From: Epiperipatus broadwayi
Taxonomy: Eukaryota > Onychophora > Udeonychophora > Euonychophora > Peripatidae
Length of the DNA: 64,000 nucleotides
Reading direction: 5' to 3'
NCBI GenBank assembly: GCA_028023455.1
Contig: JAQFVV010000206.1
Span: forward strand, 777,861 to 841,860
This document shows positions 1 to 13,036 of the stretch, one piece after another. The notes under the pieces were generated by a model that saw only the letters and a list, made by a program, of their open reading frames with translations, was not told the origin of the DNA and did not search any database. The stretch's first letter is position 1. The number at the start of each line of letters is the position of its first letter. A program made the position numbers and the translations under genes.

Positions 1-415
1 TTCACCTATACTAGTTCTTACTTACACATCTGAGATCTGGACACTTAACAAAAGAGACTTCAAATCACTCAAAGAAGTATGGGGAGATGCATGTTAGGAG
101 TAATAAGAAAGGATTGGAAATAAAATACATGGGTGAGAGAACAAACAGATGTTATTGACATTATCGAAATAATTAAGAGACTGAAGTGGTGTCAGGCTAG
201 ACATATTGCTTGAAGAGATAATAATATATGGACAGTTGAAATCTTAAATTGAATTCAAAAGATTGTAAAAGATTTAGAAAGAAACTGCATGTGAAATGGA
301 TAAATAAAATTAAAATTTGTGTTGGTATGATGTGGAGAAGAGAGACTAAAGATCAGAGAATATGGATTGAACTTGGAAAGAGTTTCATCCTGCAGTGGAT
401 TGATAATGGTTGAAA

Positions 416-464
<49 letters not shown>

Positions 465-473
465 CATAATGCC
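1..473 (+). mobile_element. 3' end of an RTE-type non-LTR retrotransposon, cut by the window edge
   Basis: Translation in two frames gives the C-terminal region typical of RTE/BovB-like LINEs. The first part reads TYTSEIWTLNKRDF near position 22-65. After a frameshift it continues from about 91 as MLGVIRKDWK, a stop, then NTWVREQTDVIDIIEIIKRL, KW, HIA, a stop, and RDNNIWTVEILN. In the family this block follows the reverse transcriptase; I recognise it from the conserved order MLG, W.RE.T.V.DI...I..LKW, GH.AR..D.RW...IL.W. At least four in-frame stops and one frameshift show it is dead. The element ends in a (GAT)n tract at about 416-463, which fits the simple-repeat 3' tail of RTE elements. 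The 5' part lies outside the window. Confidence 0.82.
416..465 (+). repeat. (GAT)n / (ATG)n microsatellite, the 3' tail of the RTE copy
   Basis: About 16 tandem GAT units directly follow the RTE C-terminal sequence. On the minus strand this reads as poly-serine, which is an artefact and not a gene. Confidence 0.9.
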
Positions 474-674
474 TAAGTTATCTGTCTAAAGATGTGAGTA
501 ATGATGAAGTAGAATACAACTACCAAATAATATTTAATCAGCATCAATGGTAATTTTCCATTGTATAATTTTATTAAATTTATTCTAACTTATATTATAG
601 ACATTCATTTTAAAAAGCTTATGAGCATTTTAATTTAAGTGGTTAATAATTATATTTATAATGTGCATACTCCT

Positions 675-840
675 CACTTAAAGTAATATATATTAAGGCT
701 ACAACCTTAAAACTATGTGCCTGAAAAAACGACAGTAGGGACCTCTGCCTTGTGTTGAAGATTTGCAGAGATCCCTACTGTCATTTTTTCAGGTGCATAG
801 TTTTAAGGTTGTAGCCTTAATATATATATTACTTTAAGTG
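675..840. repeat. Hairpin repeat, family H1 copy 1
   Basis: Arms 675-747 and about 765-840 are inverted copies with few mismatches. The outer end reads CACTTAAAGTAATATATATT and the inner tip contains AGTAGGGACCTCTGC. There is no coding content. The tip motif GTAGGGACCTCT is shared with the hairpin at 2801-2954 and with the half-copies at 47.9 and 54.7 kb. The structure fits a foldback or MITE-type non-autonomous element; the mobilising enzyme is unknown. Confidence 0.85.
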
Positions 841-2800
841 GTTAAATATTTTATAATTCCTGAAGCATTGCTATTATTTAATAATAATATGATTTTAATG
901 TTTCTCGAAATATTTTTGCTATTAGTATTAAGAATGATGAGTAAATACTATAACTTCTTGCTCCATCTAATGCATAATAGTCCTCATTTAAATTATACTA
1001 TCTTCCCTTTACATTTATTATTTACTTCAAAAAAGGGCAAACTTTAATCATCTGAAATTAAACACAGCTATAATTTATATTAAATAGAAATACAGTGTAA
1101 GGATCGCAGATGCTAAATAATATGTTTTTTGTTTTTTTTTAATATTTTAAAGTAGATGCTTCATATGTAGTACTTTGCAGGATTTTAATCAGTTATCTGA
1201 GTTAAAATAGGCTAATAACTAGAATCGACAAAATAACAAGATTATATTGAGCATTACTTTTAAGTATTTTTTTAAATCTTTATGCCAATCATTAGTAGTC
1301 ATTTCTCTGTTTAACTATAAGCATGATAAATAAAATTATTCTAAGATGTCCTGAAATTTTTCTACTATTTGCTTCAAACTTAGTAATCAGATCCTTAAAT
1401 GTACAATATCATTTAAACATTGTAATATCAGTAAACTAAAATAACTTAGTATACTTCTCTTCCAATCTTTAAATGTAATTATAAATAATTATATTTTGTA
1501 TTAAATGACACTGAAAAATACATATGAAAGTAAGTTGCAGATTATCACATAGCTGAAAGACCATATAACTTTGTATATGTGGGTTTGGGTGTATGGCATT
1601 TTCTTTAAAAATTTAATTAACGAATTACTTTAATAAACAGTAAGGATGCAATGTGATATGACTGATTTTCACATAGCTCACAATAGTTTAATAGTTCTGC
1701 TGTCTAATATGGTATCTAGGTATAAATGTAAATCTCTTTGTTGAGGGAGATATTACTATTAGTAAAGCTATTGTTAACATTACTATCTTTATTAATTTTG
1801 CAGTTTTATCTCTAATATTCATACTGATAATTTTCTCTATCAGAAATTAAATTAGGATCTACTTACTGATATTCATTTAAGATATAATCAATTGTGCAGA
1901 AAATCTAAAGATTATAAAGTACCAAAGAAGTATTAATAAAGATACAACATTAGATGAGCTAAATTCTGTTCCTTTTTTTTTTTAATTTTATTCAGCCGGA
2001 AGTAGCTGAAGTCTATTAACTCTTAAACCAACCACTGGAAAACTCGGAATACTCTATTACTGAGTTAAATGCTCTTACTCGTATATATATAGATGATTTT
2101 ATTGTTAAAATTATTTTTCATAATAATAAAAATATAATAAACGGCAAGTGAATTTAATTCGGAGTAGTTGTGTTTCATCCCTCTTTTTTTTAACCGCAAT
2201 AAAGTGATGATTTGTTTTAAATGCTATTTGGAGAAATAATAAAACGGTTATGTTCAGTCAGCAGAAATCATTGGCTGTCATTAATGTCCATTCTAATTTA
2301 TGTTTTCCAGATCTAGAATAATCCAATAAACTTTGATGACAGTCTGAGTTGTAAAATTTAGCAATGAGACAGTGTTTGAAAAAAACAATGTGATCGAAAC
2401 CAGAATTATTCTTCAGTCATTAATAAATGGCAGTTCTCCGACTGAATTTTATAATTTAAAAAACAATTTAAATTATCCGATCTGATTTATTTTTTCTTCG
2501 AAACGATATGAAAGCTTTCTATATTTATAATACTATTTGGTTTTAAATTGTTTCATTCAATTTTAGAACATTAATCATTAATAACAAAAGAACATTTATT
2601 TATAAATTAAAACTTTAAATTTATAGCTATGTTTGGCTGAGATTTCAGTCCTCGGTGGCATCTCTTATTACGAAGAGGAAAGTTTTATTGTTACACTTTA
2701 AATAAAAGAAAAATATTAATACATAAATCATTTACAGGATAATAAAGATATTTACATATTTTGAGAAAATTTAATTAAATATTTTACTTTCATAAATTAT

Positions 2801-2954
2801 CGTGAGTAATATTTACTGAGGCTATAACCTCAATAATATGGGTATAAAATGCGATAGTAGGGACCTCTACAGGTTAAAACACCTGTAGAGGTCCCTACTA
2901 TCGCATTTTATATGCATATTATCGAGGTTATAGCCTCAGTAAATATTACTTACG
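2801..2954. repeat. Hairpin repeat, family H1 copy 2
   Basis: Near-perfect inverted repeat with arms of about 73 bp and almost no loop. The outer end is CGTGAGTAATATTTACTGAG; the tip GGGACCTCTACAGGT meets its complement around 2880. The right flank (about 2940-3005) matches, in inverted orientation, 48165-48240, so the family extends past the hairpin itself. Confidence 0.88.
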
Positions 2955-3094
2955 TAATTAATGTGCATTTAATAAATTTATAATTACAACTATAAATTAT
3001 CGTATTAAATAGTTGATGTATATATATGAACTAGCAAACTGAACCATTCTTATTATAAAATAAAATATTAAATAATATCTAATAGCTGATATCT

Positions 3095-3196
3095 AAATTG
3101 AATACAGGGCTCGCACAAAACAATGGAAGTTCTAAACTGGATCCCACAAGATTGTAAAAAATCTAGAAAGAGACAACATAATTACACAGAAAATCT
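3095..3196 (+). mobile_element. Short RTE-type LINE fragment
   Basis: The plus strand reads TMEVLNWIPQDCKKSRKRQ, which aligns to the part of the RTE C-terminus that reads TVEILN in the copy at the start of the window. Only about 100 bp remain. It stops where the hairpin at 3197-3391 begins, which may have inserted into it. Confidence 0.7.
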
Positions 3197-3391
3197 AAAC
3201 TTGATATAAATTTATTTTATTTACTATTTAGCATTTCGAAACATTTCTTCATATTCATAACATTTGCACTCAAGAGTCTAAATATAATATTCATGGCAAT
3301 ATTATATAGACCCCTCAGTGAACATGTTATAAATATGACAAATCGTGTGAAAGCTTGCTAAGCAGTAAATAAAATAATTTATATAAAGTTT
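3197..3391. repeat. Inverted-repeat (MITE-like) element, about 195 bp
   Basis: Terminal arms of about 68 bp (3197-3264 and 3325-3391) are inverted copies: left starts AAACTTGATATAAATTTATT and the right arm reversed starts AAACTTTATATAAATTATTT. The centre holds a second small hairpin, GTCTAAATATAATATT with its complement. No coding content. Confidence 0.75.
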
Positions 3392-6300
3392 ACCTTTCCG
3401 GTGTAAATATTCAAACATTTATTTAATTTTAGATATAATCAAGAAAAGAGAAAGAAGTTTTTCCAATTAAAGATACCACATATATAATGAGATAAAAAGT
3501 TTGCTGAAAAAGAGAGAGAGAAGAAAAATTATTTTAATTTAAAATGATAGACATAATATACAATTCTTTAATACATTAGACAAATATTTTATAATCACTT
3601 AAGAATTTTATCAATTTCATTTTTACAAATGCTTTTAATTAAATTAAATACAACTGTAATACATAAAGCATTTCCATGATATATTTATGACATTACCAAC
3701 CCTTATAATGCATTGCTACAAAAGCAACATCTCTCTAAGTTTATTTCACATATTTTTTCTTCCTATCTATTTATCAAATTTCCTTATTTCATTCATCCAT
3801 CTCTTGCATAATTTTTATCTAGGTCTTTTAGAATATTTTGAAATCTAGTTAAGATTTCCTTTGCCCATCTATTGTTATTTCTTGAAATAATATATATAAG
3901 GCATGTTTCATTTAAAGTCTTCTAATTTTTTTGAAGATTACAGAAATAACTGTTTGTTCTTTCATTCTTGTGTTTTGCTTTTGACTTCTTGTTAATCTCA
4001 ACTTTTTTCCATATTTACATAGTTGAGAACTTATGAATTGTGTGTTTTTTTTAATTAAATCACCAAATATCTAATTTATAAGAAAGCATCAGAAGCCTAC
4101 ATTTATTTAAAACTTTGCTTTTTGAATGCATAAATATAATTTTTTAAAAGTTGCTTTTGCCAAAGGTATTTGTATTTATTTTTAATTCTAATTGTTTCAA
4201 GTATTTTTATATTGAACGAAATTGTTCATCAGTTTTAATCTGATATATTAGCATACATCTTATTTTTAGATAATACTGTGAAAATGTTTGTATTATTTTA
4301 TTATTCATAAGATATTTTTGTTCAACTTTATTAGAACTTATTCAAGTTATATTGGTTCTGCCTTTTTAAATGTTTTGGTACAATTTTTATTTTTATTCTT
4401 CATTTTATATATATATATTGTAATGGGATGATGCTAGGATGGTGGAAAAATTATTAAATAAACAAAATTTTTAAAAAAGTATAAAGTAATATGATATAAT
4501 ATTAAGATTTAATTTTAAAAAATGTTTAAGTAATGTTTAACATCTAATCGTAATATATAAGTAATTTTATATATTACAGAGCCTGAGATCATGAGATCTC
4601 TTAGAGACAAGCCAGTCACTTCTTAGAGCAACTAAAGTATCATTAACACACACTAACCAGTATTATCAAAAAGTAAATAATGGTAAACAATTCATCATCA
4701 TGAATGACCCATCAAAATAAATCAATATAAATCAATACAGTAAATCAACAATCCATCTTGTGGCTGGATTTGAATAATAAAAATATAAATCAACAGTCAA
4801 TCTGGTGACTGGATTGGAAATGGATCTTTCATAGATCAGGCTAACTATTAAGCCAGTGCCATCTTGGGACAATTATTTGAACATTAATTTGGATGCACAA
4901 AGTAAGTGCTAATCCATCAGAATACATAACCAGAAAATCTAAACCATAATACTGGGATATTAAAACATGCTGGTCATTACTAATGCTCTGGCCACTTAGT
5001 AACATTAATGTACTGGCCAACTGTAAACTTAACCTCTAACACTAAACTAAAATGTAGTGCAGAAGCTTTGAAGAATATAATCCTTGAGCCAAAACTAGGA
5101 CAATATCATACTGGAATGCTCCTAATGCATTAACTATATCCCCTTTTATATATTCATTATGTGCTCAAATCTAGCTTGGAGAATATAAGCTCATTACTGT
5201 TATGTGATCAAGAGATGATGAAAACATATTCTAAAAAATATTTAGAACCACTAGAATAATTTTTATAATTGAACACAAGTTTATTAACAACAATAACAAA
5301 AAATTAAAATTAAGGTTTACATGGTGATACATGAAATTAAGCTTTCTGATCTTGATTACAAAATAAAATTATCACATTGTGATTCGCATATATATGATTT
5401 ACAAAATTCAAGATATTAGATTGATTTACAATACTTTTTAATAGGTTTCCATAAATGCATATATATATATCCATACACAGACATGCATTTTATAATATAC
5501 AAGGAATACATTTTAATTAACATCTAATAAAATTTAAAAAGTGATTAAAATTTTACATATGTTATACTCAACAAGCATTAACCTATATACACACATGTGT
5601 GTGTGCATGTAATTTCTGAACATATTTGACTTATTACAAAATAAACATTTTTAATTGTCACTTTAAATTATATAAAATACATGGGTTTACATATATTTTC
5701 TAATAGATTTATTCAAAATGCATATATATATATAATCTGTTCACATATGGGTCATACAATAATTGATTAATTATATAATTGAAACTCATTTTTATCATAT
5801 CTGAATTTACCAGATAACTAATGGCATTAATTTTTAGTATAACTAATTCTTAATACTGGAAAATCTATAGATTATTGTAAAGTTGTAATTACATTTTTTT
5901 ATTGAGCACACAGGAAGTAAATCAGGATCCTTCAGATTGGCCCATATAAGAAATTTAGATGAAAGATAATAAGACCACTCTTATCTTTATAAAAGTCACT
6001 ATCTTGTGTCATGGTTTATGAGGTTCCTCTATCAGCAAAATAATATTGCTTGACTATTAGAAATTTTAAGGTGCATTCATTACAGGTTAAAGCCTGTTTA
6101 AGTATTCACATATACTTCCTGTGCACTCAATAAAAATATAATAAATAATTCTATTTTGAATATACGTAAAATTCACATACATATGTGTTGGTGTACAAAA
6201 ATATAGATATAATTTCTATTTTTAATGATAAAGACAATTTTTGTTTGACAAGTACTTGTTCATTAATTAATTATCAATGTCTTTTTTAATTTAAAATCTC

Positions 6301-8560
6301 TTTTTTTTTATAGTTTAAAAGGTTTTTTTTTCTTTTTTTTTTTAAATATAATTTTTTAAAATAATCAGTCTAAGAGGATTATTGTCCAAAAAAGTCTCTT
6401 TTTTCTTTAAAACCCAGTGATCAATTAATTATTTTTGACTCTTAATTATAATCCAAGCAAAATTACTTATTTATACTCTTTTAAAATATTTAGATTGTTA
6501 ACCAATTTAAAAATAATACTGTTCTCTATATGTCTATCTTTAAATAAATTGTTTTAAAATAACTCACCAGCTATCTATACATTTATCTGTGCTTCTCTGC
6601 ATATAACTGAAATAGCATATGTATAATTAATTCTTCATCCACTGATCATTTCTTTGGTTTTTTGGTCCACATTAAGAGGGGTATAGTTCAGATAATTTGG
6701 TCTTCAATGATTTCCCTTCTGTCCAGAATTGTTCCAGGCAAGGAAGCAGTTCTCTTCTTAGAACACATTTAATAGGCTAACTGATCCAATTTTGAAGTTG
6801 ACCCAGTCTTCAAATGAATCAAAACTCCAGTATATAGAACTAGTAGACTGATCACTAATGGAACTACTAGCTTGACTTCAGTTACATCTTCATGAGAGCT
6901 ATTTTTTTCCAATTTTCTGCTACAGCCAACAACAAAATGCAGCTATCTATTTTGGTCAGCTAATTGCTGCCACTTGCGCAAAAATTTTTACTAGCCAAAC
7001 TGTTGTGGGCAGTTTTTACAAAAAATAAAACCCAGACTTTGCAGCTGACCAATTTGGACACTGCTTCACAAAGAAATTAAGCCAACTTTGCAACTGATCA
7101 ATTTTCCAGCTACTTGCTGCCAGCTTTTACAAAAATTAAAAGCAGCCTGAAATAATTGAAATGACAACAACACTAATTTAAAAACTGTGTTGTTTTTTTA
7201 TCTCTCTTGATTGGAAACAATTTTAATCTCTCCAAAAGCACTTTTAATTAAAAAGCTACATTTGGAAATCTTATCAAAGATTTTTAAAATAGATAATAGT
7301 AATGTAAACAATTATTAATAATGAACAATAGATGTTTTATACAAGTTTTAATTAAAAGATTTCAAAAATAAAACCTGCTTGTTTTTACATTTCAAAATCA
7401 GAATAATAAATATTTATTAGACCTTTTTAAAAAATATTTATTTCATAATAAAATTCTGTTTTAAATTCAAAATTATTTAACCCTTTATAGGATTATTATT
7501 TTTATTCCAAGAATGTAGGAAATATCTACTAAAATTTGTCTGTGTTTATTTCTACTTTTCCTTTCAACTTTATAAATATATTTGTGCACGCACACTATAT
7601 TATTGTGTGCCATATAACAGACCTGTTATAATACATATTAAAATATTTACCCAAACCAGTTAACTTTAGATAAATTGAATGGCTGAATATCTTTATAATT
7701 ACTATTTATTTATCATTAAAGTTTAGTTTTAATAACTTTAATTTTATTTTTTTACACTCTTTCTGTATTCTGAATGATAATAGAGTTGGTATGCGAAGGA
7801 AACATCATCATTACCATTTATATCAACTCTTTAGTTATTCACATTTGTATCAGGTATTTCATGCTTTTTTAGAGATTTTAATTTTGCTAATGTGATATAT
7901 AATTATACAGTATTAAACAAGTAGTTAATGTAAATGAACATATTTAAATTCAGATATTTCAAAATATAATCAAAAGACTTCTAAATAAGATTGGAATTTT
8001 TACCTGACAAACTTTTATCAGTGCTGCATTAGCTTCCTTATATCAAATCTAATAACTATGTTCATATTAAATAAAATTACAATATTTATAATTTCATGAC
8101 TGAAAATAAAGATGTTTTTAAAATTCACATATATAATTACATATAAATATAGCATCCAGCCCATACTCATTCATGTATAATGGAATAAACAGATTTCTGT
8201 ATTAAAAGCCATCTTATAAATATATTTGTTGCAAATGTATATAATATATAATATAAAAATAAGTGATAAACTAAAAATGAGTATTAATTTTTATGTTACA
8301 GGATAGTGATATATTTGTTGAAAAAACATGTAAGTCATAATGTATTTTAAGTCTTTATTTCTGTATTAAATATTGTTGATTCATAAAAGTTTCATCATAG
8401 TAGTCTTACTAATATTAATATAGGCTGATGCATAACTGATGAAAACTATTTAGATAGAATTTTAAGTTCTCCATATAACCTTTCTGTTACTTTTCAGTTC
8501 AATTATTTTTTAAACATATGTATTAAAGCTTTTAACACTGATCATAAATTATTTATATAT
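3392..8560. other. AT-rich spacer without recognisable genes
   Basis: No ORF or known domain is visible. Two stretches are less AT-rich than the rest: about 4580-5250, which contains a diverged internal duplication (CAACAATCCATCTTGTGGCT near 4748 and CAACAGTCAATCTGGTGACT near 4791), and about 6620-7150, with repeated GCAGCTGACCAATTT-like words. Both may be old repeat remains. Short AT and CA/TG runs occur around 5455-5760. Confidence 0.6.
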
Positions 8561-9649
8561 CATCATCATCATCATTTTTAACTATTATTTATTTCCTGAT
8601 GGACAAAGACTTTTCCAAGTTTAATCCACTTTTTCAGATCCCTAACTTTTTTTCTGCAAACACATCATAAAGACTTCTTTTTTTAGCTATCTTTTCATAT
8701 GTGATCTCTTTTTAACTCTTTTAAATCTATTAGAATCCATTTAAGACATCAGTTGTTCATCTATTATCATCTCTTCTAGCAATATATTCAGCCCAGTTTC
8801 ATTCTAATCTCTTAATTCTTTAAATGATGTCAGTTCTCTCAGTTCTCTCTTTTATATATTTAATTTCATCTTTTATTGTTACTTATAATATTTATTTCTC
8901 CATACTTTATTGAGTGTTTGAAGTCCTTGTATTGCTGTTTTGTTAAGTATCCAAACCTCATTTCTATAAATAAGAACTGTCAAAAACATTTATTAAAAAC
9001 TTTCCTTTTCAAATACATGGACACATTACCTCTTAGAATTAAGTTATTCCTATAAAAGCACTCTATTTAATTTAATTCTAAGATTCATTTCACCCATTAA
9101 GTTTTTGTCTGTGTCAAAAATCTGATTAAAGTATTTGTAGTTGTCAATTTTTATCTAATCTATGATTATCAATATTTATTATCTTCTGAGCAAATTACTG
9201 AATATTACTTTAGTTGTTTTAGCATATATCTTTAGTCCTATTTTTTTGCTTTTATTTGATAACTCTTGAAATATTTCTTGAAACTGTGAAGCACTATTTG
9301 CAAAAAACATCCACATTGTCTGCAATATCTAGATGACTTACATTATCTCCAATTACTTTTATCTCTTTAATTTCCCATTTTAATCTGCAAATAATTATTG
9401 TAAAAATGCTGTGAAAAGTTTTGAAGATGTGGAATGGCCCTGTTATACACCATTCTCAGTATTCATCTTTTTAATATCACAAGTAATCTAATCAATTCTG
9501 TTGCATTTTAATAAAATATTTTGTAGACTCTAATAATATCTGAGTCTATATCTTAATGATCCAAACCTTTAATAATAATGCCTTTTCATAATCTACAAAT
9601 TCAAACCTTAATGGCAACTCATACTTGTTTTTTTTTTCTATAACTTGTC

Positions 9650-9838
9650 TCAATGTATTGTTATGACCCATTGTGTTAAAACACTTTTAAATTCAGTTTG
9701 TTCTTTTGTTTGATTAAAATCCAAAATTTGCTCTAGATGAGTTATAATTATCTTGATAAATATTTTATATAGAACTGATATAAGACTAATATATCTATAA
9801 TTTCCACTGGCTCTTATATCAAGTTTTTTCAACATCAA
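9650..9838 (-). pseudogene. RTE reverse transcriptase palm/finger fragment, 62 aa open stretch
   Basis: This is the longest open piece of the dead RTE copy. It covers the conserved NYRPISLLSVxYKxF block followed by NRLxxxLDxNQxxEQAGF; here NYRYISLISVLYKIF and LEQILDFNQTKEQTEF. The strong residue match fixes both strand and family. The expected R and G residues are replaced (NYRY, EQTEF), in line with neutral decay. Confidence 0.85.
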
Positions 9839-9867
9839 TGTTACAATTGCAATAATTTTGGCTATAT

Positions 9868-9945
9868 ATATATATAAAAAATATATATATAAAATATATA
9901 TATATATTATATATATATAATAAAATATATATATATATATATATT
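9868..9945. repeat. AT-dinucleotide run inside the RTE copy
   Basis: Nearly uninterrupted (AT)n with a few AA breaks. It lies between the reverse transcriptase start and the linker of the RTE relic and probably expanded after insertion. Confidence 0.85.
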
Positions 9946-10522
9946 TTTTTGTTATCTACTTCTTTTATGTTATCAATAACTGGAAAATTCAAAAGATGTA
10001 GTATTGTATGTGATACATTGTTTTATTGTTCTTTATTACTATATAATTCTTTATAGAATTCTTTCATAGATATCATCTCTCTTTTTAACAATACTTTCCT
10101 CTTTTGTTTGTCCCCAATAGAAAAATACCATTTTACATTTCTGTGACTTTTATTCTCTTCTATAGCTTTCCTTGTCAGTTCACAATTACATTTTCTTATA
10201 TTATTATTAACTGTTTATCTACCATTTGACAAACTATAGATATTTAATTATTGTTAATGTTTCATTTTTAAAGATTTTCATATTCCTTCTTTTCTTGATA
10301 TATTTACTTGTTTCAGCTAAAAATTTATTGATAAATTGTTGCTTCTTTGTACCAATTATTTTTCTTGTAATTCTTAAAAGAATATCAGTTATTGTATTAT
10401 TGATGTAAATCAAATCTCAATCATTTTCAAAATCTGTTAATATTTTTAAACAATTTTTAAGTTTTAATTTAAATTCACTGGAAATGCTTCTAAACATTAC
10501 AAATATCAATTATTAAAATAGG

Positions 10523-10625
10523 CAAAACTCTCCATAAGACAGTGCAAGCCAGATTAATCAATGAATGCCAGAAGGCTTGTGCATAAAATCCCCATCTAGT
10601 GCCTACTCATCCACTATCTCCAGAT
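10523..10625. mobile_element. Possible short retroposon, family GGCAAAACT, copy 1
   Basis: Contains AATAGGCAAAACTCTCCATA and GCAAGCC, shared with the copy at 47244-47331. It lies between the endonuclease and linker parts of the RTE relic and is less AT-rich than its surroundings. No clear target-site duplication was found for this copy, so its limits are estimates. Confidence 0.45.
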
Positions 10626-11498
10626 TGTTGTTCTTAATAATTTTCATATTTCTAGTTTAGAATTAACATGTATCTTACATATCACTAATTATTGACCATT
10701 TTCTGGATTGAAACTATTAAGAACATTACAATTTTGAAATGCATATTTTTTTAGTCAAATTATAATCCAATTTTGTAGTAACTTCACTTAGTTGCTTCTA
10801 CATCCATTTTATTATTGTTTAGCATTTTAAAATAACATTCTTTAATATAGAGTTTTTATATTTCTGAAAATTTCACAAGTATTGATCTCTCTCACATTTA
10901 TCACTACATCCAAATTATTAAAGTCTTATGTGACAATTTTAAAATGTTATTTGGTCTGATAAAAAGCATTACATCTATATAAAAGTCTTCTACTTCATTA
11001 TCACAATACAAACCTGTTAAATTATCTCTCTATTTGCTATCTTCCATTAAATTGAATAACTAATTTTATCACTCTAATATAATATATGTTGCCACAATAT
11101 TGTTCTTCCACTTTTTATTTGTTATAAATTCTACTCCACTTATGCTTCAATATTTGTGGATTTATAGTAAAGTATATTTGCATTTTTAAATCAAGTATTC
11201 ATCTTTTCCTTCTAATTTTACAGAGTCCAAAATGTTCTATTTAATATTATCTAGTTCTTTTTCCAATTTGTGTAACTGCTTTCACTGGGAAGTAATTTGC
11301 AGTTATAGAAACCTAAATAAAAAGTCATTAAATGATAGCCTGAGTCTCCAATCAGAAAATTCTTAGTCCCCACTATATTCTGTTATCAGCAATTACCTTG
11401 GCATGTATATTTATAGCCTCCTGGGAATAAGACCCATAATTTAGGTTTCGTATACATAATAATATTATCAACATTTCTTAAAGTGTCTAGTAAATAAC

Positions 11499-11850
11499 AT
11501 TTATTTTATATAGCACATGTTTATAAATTGTAATACATTAAAGATCAGCCTGTCAAGCTATTGTGCATGTGCTTTTTACGAGTATCATTCAGACATCGTA
11601 AACAGTAATTTAAAGTGAGTGGTCTATCCTCACGCTTTTACTTCCAGTACTTAAGATTTGTCCATAAATAAGCATTTGGATTGGATAGAATAAGTGGATT
11701 CATTTTATTCTTTCCTAAATACTATATCTTGTGTTGGGAGTCAAAGTATTCATTTATTATTAACACTCGTAAAAAGCGCATGCACAATAGCTTGACAGGC
11801 TGATCTTTAATGTATTACAATTTATAAACATGTGCTATATAAAATGAATG
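11499..11850. mobile_element. TIR element (MITE-like) with about 85-bp inverted ends
   Basis: Left arm 11499-11583 and right arm 11764-11850 are inverted copies; the inner edge reads TTTTTACGAGT / ACTCGTAAAAA. The 180-bp core begins CATTCAGACATCGTAAACAG. There is no ORF. Long TIRs with a short non-coding core indicate a non-autonomous DNA element. Confidence 0.82.
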
Positions 11851-11917
11851 CTTATTTACATATGTTTAAGAGTCATTTGAGAATGACGTTTAGTAAATTC
11901 TAGATAATTTTGTCGAC

Positions 11918-12157
11918 GTCATTCATTCAGACATAGTAAACAGTAATTTAAAGTGAGTGGTCTAGCCTCACGCTTTCACTTACAGTACTTAAGATTTGCC
12001 CATATATAAGCATTTGGGTTGAATAGAATAAGTGGATTCATTTTATTCTTTCCTAAATACTATATCTTGTGTTGGGAGTCAAAGTATTCATTTATTATTA
12101 AGACTCGTAAAAAGCACATGCACAATACCTTGACAGGCTGATCTTTAATGAATTAAA
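11918..12157. repeat. Second copy of the 11.5-kb element core plus right TIR
   Basis: The core from CATTCAGACATAGTAAACAG to the right arm ending GACAGGCTGATCTTTAATG repeats the neighbouring element with few changes. Its left TIR is missing and replaced by a different sequence (11855-11917). This is a direct, partial tandem duplication. Confidence 0.8.
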
Positions 12158-12454
12158 GTGCCTAGTGTAAAAGCTGTTAATGAAAACTCTTCACTTATTA
12201 CTAGAATGTGAAAGACTGAATATGTAATATGTCTTTAAACTCAAAATCTATATGAAAAAAAATAAAAGATGTGGGGTCAAAGGTTATAATAAAAATGTTT
12301 GAAATACATTATATACTGAAATGAAGATATAAGACTTACTGATATACAATAAACTGCTTAGATTAATAGTTGTTTTTGAATCACAAAGTTGAAATTAGTA
12401 TTATATATCTTTTTAATGAATGGTTATATAGAATGTTTATAATATGTAATGATG

Positions 12455-12686
12455 GAAAAATAATAGTAAAGATACACTATTCTGGAAAGATTATAAATTA
12501 CTAAAATATTAATTCTAAGTATTGTTTTCAATCAAGTCAGGATATTTATAGAACTACTATAAATTTATATAAACTTATAGTAATTCTTTGAATATGACCA
12601 ACCTGGTTAAAAACAATGCTTAAAAATAATATTTTATTAAATTTATAATCTTTCCAGAATAGTGTACCTTTACTGTTATTTTTTTA
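12455..12686. repeat. Inverted-repeat element
   Basis: Arms 12455-12546 and about 12595-12686 are inverted copies (left GTAAAGATACACTATTCTGG; right CCAGAATAGTGTACCTTTAC). The centre holds a smaller AT-rich hairpin around 12550-12590. No coding content. Confidence 0.7.
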
Positions 12687-13036
12687 TATTAATACTTTCA
12701 ATAGTGACAGATATAAGTATTTATTTAAGAATAACTTGTAGATTAATTGTCATGATAATTAATGAATTTATCTAGTTTTTATAGAGTGCATTAGTTTTCA
12801 ATACAAGGGCAACTTGTTGAATTTATTATTATTTGACGGTATCAGAAATGCTAATTGTTTCAAAACAATAATCTTAACAAAATTCTGTTAACTTTTGGAT
12901 GGGTAATATATGTCATTTTTGAATTTGCTTTATTCTCATGCTTTCTATTCCTTGTTTGCAAATATCCATATTTTTAATTGCAATAACTGAAGTACATCTG
13001 AAATTTAAGGTAGCTTTTCAATAACTTGATTTTTTT

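Larger units (their letters stand above)
8561..11300 (-). mobile_element. Nearly full-length, inactivated RTE-type LINE
   Basis: Reading from high to low coordinates, all parts of an RTE protein can be followed through stops and frameshifts. The APE-type endonuclease is at about 11260-10650, with GVEFITNKKWKNNI, DNEVEDFYIDV and the end LVICKIHVNSKLE. The linker is at about 10420-9960 (FINKFLAETSKYIKKRRNMK). The reverse transcriptase is at about 9840-9200, with NYRYISLISVLYKIFIKIII and LEQILDFNQTKEQTEF, then YELPLRFEFVDYEKA, then GV, a stop, QGHSTSSKLFTAFL, then HLDIADNVDVF where FADD is expected. The C-terminus at about 8870-8590 includes DII and RIKRLE. The element ends in a CAT/ATG tail at 8561-8575. 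The family normally makes one protein with endonuclease and reverse transcriptase. The catalytic FADD has become IADN here, so the copy is dead. The 5' limit near 11300 is uncertain. Confidence 0.85.

Noticed and set aside
255-467. 70-aa poly-serine frame on the minus strand
   Set aside because: It is the complement of the (GAT)n tail and decayed coding sequence of an RTE element on the plus strand.
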